11,278 bases of DNA from positions 1-11,278 of the forward strand of contig CATXSD010000084.1 of the NCBI GenBank assembly GCA_958402075.1, read 5' to 3'. This DNA comes from Mediterranea massiliensis. Lineage in GTDB: Bacteria; Bacteroidota; Bacteroidia; Bacteroidales; Bacteroidaceae. The notes beneath the pieces are model-generated. The model was not told the DNA's origin. It searched no databases and saw nothing but the letters and a program-made list of their open reading frames with translations. The position numbers and the translations under genes are program-made. Position 1 is the stretch's first letter; every line of letters begins with the position of its first letter. This document shows positions 6,750 to 11,278 of this stretch, one piece after another.

Positions 6750-6859
6750 TTCTGCAAGAAAAAACTGATGTTATATAACATGTTTTATGAATATGCGCTA
6801 TTTTGTTAAGGGTTACTAAGGAATGGGAGCCCGCAGATGCTTGTTTTCTAAAAAAGATT

Positions 6860-6867
6860 TATCTTTG
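6860..6867 (+). promoter_or_regulatory. Putative -7 box of the mutS promoter
   Basis: TATCTTTG matches the Bacteroides -7 consensus and ends 28 bp before the mutS ATG, so the 5' leader would be only about 20 nt. No clear TTTG is present at the usual -33 distance (the nearest similar sequence, CTTG, is only 16 bp upstream). Confidence 0.55.
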
Positions 6868-6895
6868 TTTCTGTTTAGTTTTTAAGCCGATACAC

Positions 6896-9514
6896 ATGAA
6901 CGAAGATATTGTCCTTACACCGATGATGAAGCAGTTTCTCGACCTCAAGGCCAAGCACCCTGACGCCGTGATGCTGTTCCGTTGCGGAGACTTCTACGAA
7001 ACCTATTCGACTGACGCCATTGTGGCTTCCGAAATCCTGGGTATCACGCTGACCAAGCGTGCCAACGGCAAGGAGAAGACCATCGAGATGGCCGGTTTCC
7101 CCTACCATGCGCTCGACACGTACCTGCCCAAGCTCATTCGCGCGGGCAAGCGCGTGGCCATCTGCGACCAGCTGGAAGACCCCAAGCTGACCAAGAAGCT
7201 GGTGAAGCGCGGCATCACGGAGCTGGTGACGCCCGGCGTCAGCATCAACGACAACGTGCTGAATTACCGCGAGAACAACTTCCTGGCTGCCGTACACTTC
7301 GGCAAGGGGGCCTGCGGCGTGGCTTTTCTGGACATATCGACGGGAGAGTTTCTGACGGCGGAAGGTCCCTTCGACTACATCGACAAGCTGCTCAACAACT
7401 TCGGCCCCAAGGAGGTGCTCTTCGAACGGGGCAAGCGGCCGATGTTCGAGGGCAACTTCGGCAGCAAGTTCTTCACCTTCGAGCTGGACGACTGGGTGTT
7501 TACCGAGACGACGGCGCGCGAAAGGCTGCTGAAGCACTTCGAGGTGAAGAACCTGAAGGGCTTCGGCGTGGAGCACCTGAAGAACGGCATCATCGCTTCG
7601 GGAGCCATCCTGCAATACCTCATCATGACACAGCACACGCAGATAGGCCACATCACGTCGCTGGCCCGCATCGAGGAGGACAAGTACGTCCGGCTCGATA
7701 AGTTTACCGTGCGCAGCCTCGAACTGATGGGCTCGATGAACGACGGGGGCAGTTCGCTGCTCAGTGTCATCGACAAGACCATCTGCCCCATGGGTGCCCG
7801 CCTGATGAAGCGCTGGCTGGTGTTCCCGCTGAAGGACGTGCGCCCCATCAACGACCGCCTGGACGTGGTGGAATACTTCTTCCGCCAGCCCGACTTCCGC
7901 GACCTGGTGGAGGAGCAGCTGCACCGCATCGGCGACCTGGAGCGCATCCTGTCGAAGGTGGCCGTGGGCCGTGTCAGTCCCCGCGAGGTAGTGGCGCTGA
8001 AGGTGGCCCTGCAGGCCATCGAACCCATCAAGCAAGCCTGCCTGGAGGCCGACAATGCCAGCCTGAACCGCATCGGCGAGCAGCTCAACGTCTGCCAGTC
8101 CATCCGCGACCGCATCGACCGTGAAATCAACAACGACCCGCCGCTGCTGGTCAATAAGGGCGGCGTCATCAAGCAGGGCGTCAGCGCCGAGCTCGACGAG
8201 CTGCGCCAGATAGCCTACAGCGGCAAGGACTACCTGCTCCAGCTGCAGCAGCGCGAAAGCGAGCTGACGGGCATACCGAGCCTGAAGATAGGCTACAACA
8301 ACGTCTTCGGCTACTACATCGAGGTGCGCAACGTCCACAAGGATAAGGTGCCCCAGGAGTGGATACGCAAGCAGACGCTGGTCAACGCCGAACGCTACAT
8401 CACGCAGGAACTGAAGGAATACGAAGAGAAGATACTCGGCGCGGAAGACAAGATACTGGTGCTCGAGACGCAGCTCTACAACGAGCTGGTGCAGGCCCTG
8501 AGCGAGTTCATCCCCGCCATCCAGATCAACGCCAACCAGGTGGCCCGCCTCGACTGCCTCCTGTCGTTTGCCACGGCCGCGCGCGAGAACAACTACATCC
8601 GCCCCGTCCTCGCGGACGACGACGTGCTCGACATCCGCCAGGGCCGCCATCCCGTCATCGAGAAGCAGCTCCCCATCGGCGAGAAGTACGTGGCCAACGA
8701 CGTGATGCTCGACAGCCAGACGCAGCAGATCATCATCATCACCGGTCCCAACATGGCCGGTAAGTCGGCCCTCCTGCGCCAGACGGCCCTCATCACCCTC
8801 ATGGCGCAGATAGGCTGTTTCGTGCCCGCCGAGAGCGCGCACATCGGGCTGGTGGACAAGATATTCACCCGCGTGGGCGCCAGCGACAACATCTCCGTGG
8901 GCGAATCGACCTTCATGGTGGAGATGAACGAGGCGGCCGACATCCTGAACAACCTCTCCCCGCGCAGCCTCGTGCTCTTCGACGAGCTGGGGCGCGGCAC
9001 GTCGACCTACGACGGCATCTCCATCGCCTGGGCCATCGTGGAGTACATCCACGAGCATCCCAAGGCCAAGGCACGTACCCTCTTTGCCACGCACTACCAC
9101 GAGCTGAACGAGATGGAGAAGAGCTTCGCCCGCATCAAGAACTACAACGTGGCGGTGAAGGAGGTGGACGGCAAGGTCATCTTCCTGCGCAAGCTGGAGC
9201 GGGGCGGCAGCGAGCACTCCTTCGGTATCCACGTGGCCAAGCTGGCGGGCATGCCCAAGAGCATCGTGAAGCGCGCCGACGAAATCCTGAAGCAGCTGGA
9301 GCGCGAGAACCGCCAGACGGGCACCGTCACGGGCAAGACCATCACCGAAGGGCCGTCGTCGGCCGGCGGCATGCAGCTCAGCTTCTTCCAGCTGGACGAC
9401 CCCGTGCTGTGCCAGATACGCGACGAGATTCTGAACCTCGACGTGAACAACCTGACGCCCCTCGAGGCGCTGAACAAGCTGAACGACATCAAGCGCATCG
9501 TCAAGGGGAAATGA
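6896..9514 (+). CDS. mutS: DNA mismatch repair protein MutS
   Basis: MutS recognises base mismatches and small loops in newly replicated DNA and recruits MutL. The start is the ATG at 6896 (MNEDIVLTPMMKQF), giving 872 residues, the usual length. An in-frame TTG at 6803 is rejected because the extra residues are not MutS-like and overlap the -7 box. The domains are complete: the mismatch-reading N-terminal domain with the Phe-x-Glu motif (F33-Y34-E35 in GDFYETY), connector, lever and clamp (KIGYNNVFGYYIEVRN), then the ATPase. Walker A is GPNMAGKS at 617-624, Walker B LVLFDE ends at 697, and the following GRGTSTYDG and FATHYHEL motifs are present. QLSFF at 827-831 resembles the beta-clamp-binding motif, and residues after about 832 form the C-terminal oligomerisation region. 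Third codon positions are strongly C/G-biased, more so than in the SusC/SusD block. It appears to be transcribed alone. Confidence 0.98.
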   Translation: MNEDIVLTPMMKQFLDLKAKHPDAVMLFRCGDFYETYSTDAIVASEILGITLTKRANGKEKTIEMAGFPYHALDTYLPKLIRAGKRVAICDQLEDPKLTKKLVKRGITELVTPGVSINDNVLNYRENNFLAAVHFGKGACGVAFLDISTGEFLTAEGPFDYIDKLLNNFGPKEVLFERGKRPMFEGNFGSKFFTFELDDWVFTETTARERLLKHFEVKNLKGFGVEHLKNGIIASGAILQYLIMTQHTQIGHITSLARIEEDKYVRLDKFTVRSLELMGSMNDGGSSLLSVIDKTICPMGARLMKRWLVFPLKDVRPINDRLDVVEYFFRQPDFRDLVEEQLHRIGDLERILSKVAVGRVSPREVVALKVALQAIEPIKQACLEADNASLNRIGEQLNVCQSIRDRIDREINNDPPLLVNKGGVIKQGVSAELDELRQIAYSGKDYLLQLQQRESELTGIPSLKIGYNNVFGYYIEVRNVHKDKVPQEWIRKQTLVNAERYITQELKEYEEKILGAEDKILVLETQLYNELVQALSEFIPAIQINANQVARLDCLLSFATAARENNYIRPVLADDDVLDIRQGRHPVIEKQLPIGEKYVANDVMLDSQTQQIIIITGPNMAGKSALLRQTALITLMAQIGCFVPAESAHIGLVDKIFTRVGASDNISVGESTFMVEMNEAADILNNLSPRSLVLFDELGRGTSTYDGISIAWAIVEYIHEHPKAKARTLFATHYHELNEMEKSFARIKNYNVAVKEVDGKVIFLRKLERGGSEHSFGIHVAKLAGMPKSIVKRADEILKQLERENRQTGTVTGKTITEGPSSAGGMQLSFFQLDDPVLCQIRDEILNLDVNNLTPLEALNKLNDIKRIVKGK

Positions 9515-9516
9515 CG

Positions 9517-9532
9517 GCTTCCCTTGGGGAGC
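9517..9532 (+). other. Small hairpin just after mutS
   Basis: GCTTCC-CTTG-GGGAGC can form a 6-bp stem (one G-U pair) with a 4-nt loop, 2 bp after the mutS stop. It is followed by AAACAG and so lacks a T tract. It may contribute to 3'-end formation together with the large palindrome downstream. Confidence 0.35.
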
Positions 9533-9541
9533 AAACAGAAA

Positions 9542-9618
9542 TTCACCACAGATTACGCGGATTGACACAGATATTCAACATGAAAGAATCTGTGCAAATC
9601 CGCGTAATCTGTGGTGAA
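9542..9618. repeat. Long palindromic (REP-like) element between convergent genes
   Basis: The arms 9542-9563 (TTCACCACAGATTACGCGGA plus TT) and 9597-9618 are perfect 22-bp reverse complements. Inside, CACAGAT (9566-9572) can pair with ATCTGTG (9588-9594), extending the hairpin after two mismatches. The whole 77-bp unit would fold into one long stem. The left arm also contains CACAGAT twice (9548-9554 and 9566-9572). It lies between the ends of mutS and the convergent mannosidase gene and could stop or protect both transcripts. The CACAGATTACGCGGATT core resembles dispersed palindromes found in Bacteroidetes intergenic regions; that is recollection, not a search result. Confidence 0.9.
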
Positions 9619-9638
9619 ACTTTATAGACCCTTCTTTC

Positions 9639-11278
9639 TTATTCGTACACTTCCAGCTCGTAGATGCGGGTTGCGTTGCCGTCGGGGCTCTGTTCCGGCT
9701 GGGTGACGAGCAGGCGGAGGTAGCGGACGCGGGCCGTGGATTCGAGGCGGCGGTTCCATTCGTTCTGCCTGTTGCCGGTCACGTAGTCCAGCGTCTGCCA
9801 GGCTTCGTCCTTGCTGTTCCGGCCCTGCAGGAAGCAGTCGGCGGTGATGTAGCCCGTGTTCTCCTGGGCGGCACTGATCATTTTCCAGCCGCTGACGGCC
9901 TTTTCAGCCCCAAGGTCGAACTCTATGTAGTTGGGCAGGCGCGATGTATCACACCACTTGGTTGTCTCGTCTCCGTCCACCAGATTGGCCGGGCGTTCGG
10001 CTTCGTTGACGTAGCCGGAGCAGGCCACAATCTGTTCGGGCTTCAGCAGGCTGACCTGTACGGGCCTCTCGGCTTCGGATGCGGGGAGGGCAGAAGTCTT
10101 GTTGCCCGTGCGGAAGAGCGGTGCGGCCGGAGCGATGGCCTCGCAGGGTTCGCAGGCCAGCGTGGCGGCAAAGAGCACGATGCGCTTGTCGGCGGGCAGT
10201 ATCACTTCCGTATCCTTCTCGGTCAGCGGGATGGCCAGCTTGAACAGGTAGGTGAATTCGTAGGGATGGTCTCCTGTGGCCGAATGCCGGTGCGTGCCCG
10301 TAAAGGCTACGTCGGCTGGCTTCACGTAGCCTTCCGTGTGGTTCTCGTGTCCCCACTGGCCGATGAATCCGGTGTATGAGGGGACGGTGAGCGCATGGCT
10401 GTTCTTGCCCGTGCGGAAGGTGCCCTGTACGTCCTGTCCGTCCGTGGCGGCGGCAGCCAGCAGGTAGAGGCGGTTGTAGCCTTTGCCGGCGGGAAGGCGG
10501 AGTGTGTCGCCCTGGCAGGACATGCCGTTCAGTTCACGGTCGGTGGCCAGTGCGAAGGGGATGCCGGCGGAGGTTAGGGTGTCGGGCAGCAGTTCGCCGG
10601 CGTACGAGTAGCCCGCCTCGAAGTCGGCCTCGTGGGTGAAGCCGTTCCAGCTGATGCAGCGTTTGTTGTAGGCCAGCGGGAGCATTTCGGTGGCGACAGG
10701 CTGCGGAGTGGGGGCGGCGACGCGGATTTTATAGGTACGGATGCTGTTGGGCGGGAGGCTCACAAGCAGACTGCGTCCCTCGAAACGGGCCGGACCGGTT
10801 TCCTTTTCGGTGCCGTCGGCTTCGACGGCCGACAGGATGTCGGCAGCAAAGGTGAGCCGGGCTTCCTGTGCCTGCTTGCCACCGGTCTCATAGACGCGCA
10901 CCACGTATTCGTCGGATGCCTCGGCTTTCTTCAGCGCCTTGATGAGGACGTTAGGGTTGTCCGACGAGGCCAGCGAGAAGCTTCTGCCCAGCGTGCCGCG
11001 GTGCTTGGGAGCCGTGAAGGCCTTGATGCGCTGGTTCAGCTGCTCGGCCTCCTGGCGGACGAACGCCAGGTCCGGTGTGCCGGTGTGGGGCAGGAGGCTG
11101 TATGTAAAGGTGTGGTGTCCCCAGTCCTGCCGGTTCTGGTACGTGTAGCGGCCGTCGGTGCCGGGGGTATGCAGCAGGGTGAGGCGCAGGGTATGGTCGT
11201 CGGGCTTGTCCCAGCCATATTTGCTGTCGTTCATCACGGTCACGCCGTGACTGCCGCTGCGGTCGGTCAGGTCGGCCC
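9639..11278 (-). CDS. GH38-type alpha-mannosidase, C-terminal part with F5/8 type C module (5' end outside window)
   Basis: This is the C-terminal ~545 residues of a large glycoside hydrolase resembling family 38 alpha-mannosidases, which remove terminal alpha-mannose from glycans. The frame runs open to the window edge (ADLTDRSGSHGVTVMNDSKY…), so the GTG at 11243 is not the true start and the catalytic domain with nucleophile Asp is outside. The VTVMNDSKYGWDKPDDHTLRLTLLHTP region is typical of the GH38 C-terminal beta domain. It is followed by an FTYSLLPHTG segment and a further beta domain containing SLPPNSIRTYKIR. From about in-window residue 410 to the end lies a discoidin-like module: ACSGYVNEAERPANLVDGDE, KWCDTSRLPNYIEFDLG, and a closing RYLRLLVTQPEQSPDGNATR, consistent with a carbohydrate-binding domain. 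It is convergent with mutS. GC-rich codon use resembles mutS. Cellular location cannot be judged without the N-terminus. Confidence 0.88.
   Translation of the reverse strand, partial: ADLTDRSGSHGVTVMNDSKYGWDKPDDHTLRLTLLHTPGTDGRYTYQNRQDWGHHTFTYSLLPHTGTPDLAFVRQEAEQLNQRIKAFTAPKHRGTLGRSFSLASSDNPNVLIKALKKAEASDEYVVRVYETGGKQAQEARLTFAADILSAVEADGTEKETGPARFEGRSLLVSLPPNSIRTYKIRVAAPTPQPVATEMLPLAYNKRCISWNGFTHEADFEAGYSYAGELLPDTLTSAGIPFALATDRELNGMSCQGDTLRLPAGKGYNRLYLLAAAATDGQDVQGTFRTGKNSHALTVPSYTGFIGQWGHENHTEGYVKPADVAFTGTHRHSATGDHPYEFTYLFKLAIPLTEKDTEVILPADKRIVLFAATLACEPCEAIAPAAPLFRTGNKTSALPASEAERPVQVSLLKPEQIVACSGYVNEAERPANLVDGDETTKWCDTSRLPNYIEFDLGAEKAVSGWKMISAAQENTGYITADCFLQGRNSKDEAWQTLDYVTGNRQNEWNRRLESTARVRYLRLLVTQPEQSPDGNATRIYELEVYE

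Larger units (their letters stand above)
6630..6753. repeat. Direct repeat copy B (about 120 bp), carries a minus-strand sRNA-like unit
   Basis: This is the second copy of the element at 4847-4969, in the same orientation and 1783 bp away start to start. It begins 5 bp after the TGA stop of the TlpA-like gene. It is identical to copy A over 6634-6710 and diverges mainly around the promoter spacer and beyond. Both copies are followed on the plus strand by an unaligned stretch and then a related TTATAACATGT / TTATATAACATGT segment (near 4990 and 6771), so the original duplication may have been somewhat longer. Confidence 0.92.

Noticed and set aside
6704..6778. A 24-residue peptide starting MKNTMQRYG in repeat copy B, with a 27-residue counterpart at 4921-5004 in copy A
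   Set aside because: A one-base indel in the A run right after the ATG puts the two copies in different frames, so the peptides share only the first two residues even though the DNA is nearly identical. The conserved content is not protein.
6803..6895. N-terminal extension of MutS from a TTG at 6803
   Set aside because: The 31 extra residues do not resemble MutS, and the stretch includes the TATCTTTG -7 box. The ATG at 6896 gives the standard MutS N-terminus.
6875..9568. An uninterrupted 897-codon open frame on the minus strand covering all of mutS
   Set aside because: Its predicted protein is a low-information mix rich in Val, Leu, His, Asp, Gln and Ala with no recognisable domain. It mirrors a strongly C/G-ending sense codon pattern, which removes stops from one antisense frame. 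mutS on the other strand is unambiguous.
9639..11243. Treating the GTG at 11243 as the start of the minus-strand gene
   Set aside because: The frame stays open to the window edge with residues typical of the mannosidase (ADLTDRSGSHG before VTVMND), so the visible part is a C-terminal fragment cut by the window, not a short gene.
1..11278. CRISPR array, tRNA, rRNA or insertion sequence
   Set aside because: No regularly spaced short repeats, no cloverleaf-like or rRNA-like segments, and no transposase reading frame were seen on reading the window. The only repeats are the two ~120-bp copies and the palindrome at 9542-9618.

Overview
The window reads as chromosomal DNA from a member of the Bacteroidales, most likely the Bacteroidaceae. 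The evidence is an adjacent SusC/SusD pair, lipoproteins with Bacteroidetes-style signal peptides, promoters of the TTTG / TAnnTTTG type used by the Bacteroides primary sigma factor, and a TlpA-like thioredoxin protein with a long N-terminal extension. Species cannot be fixed from the sequence. Layout: (1) 1-4847, + strand, is the tail of a polysaccharide-utilisation-type operon: the C-terminal 590 residues of a SusC-like TonB-dependent outer-membrane porin, a complete SusD-like glycan-binding lipoprotein, and a lipoprotein ending in a discoidin (F5/8 type C) module, probably a surface glycan-binding protein. No glycoside hydrolase from this operon lies in the window. (2) 4847-5119 and 6630-6895 hold two copies of a ~120-bp element flanking a single exported TlpA/thioredoxin-like gene (5120-6625). 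Read on the minus strand, each copy looks like a complete, very short transcription unit: TTTG, 19 bp, TACCTTTG, about 64 nt of identical or near-identical RNA, then a perfect 7-bp hairpin and seven Ts. This is the most interesting signal in the window: a duplicated candidate small RNA. (3) 6896-9514 is a complete mutS with a Bacteroides-type -7 box just upstream and a visible beta-clamp-binding motif. (4) 9515-9638 is the convergent gap after mutS, dominated by a perfect 22-bp inverted repeat (REP-like long hairpin). (5) 9639-11278, minus strand, is the C-terminal half of a GH38-type alpha-mannosidase that ends in its own F5/8 type C module; its catalytic N-terminus lies beyond the window. 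Working together: SusC/SusD and the discoidin lipoprotein would capture a glycan at the cell surface and import it. The TlpA-like protein would act in periplasmic thiol redox work. MutS is housekeeping mismatch repair. The alpha-mannosidase suggests mannose-containing glycan use, but it is on the opposite strand beyond mutS, so membership of the same system is not shown. Base composition also changes along the window: the SusC/SusD/lipoprotein block has moderate GC, while mutS and the mannosidase are clearly GC-richer with mostly C or G in third codon positions.
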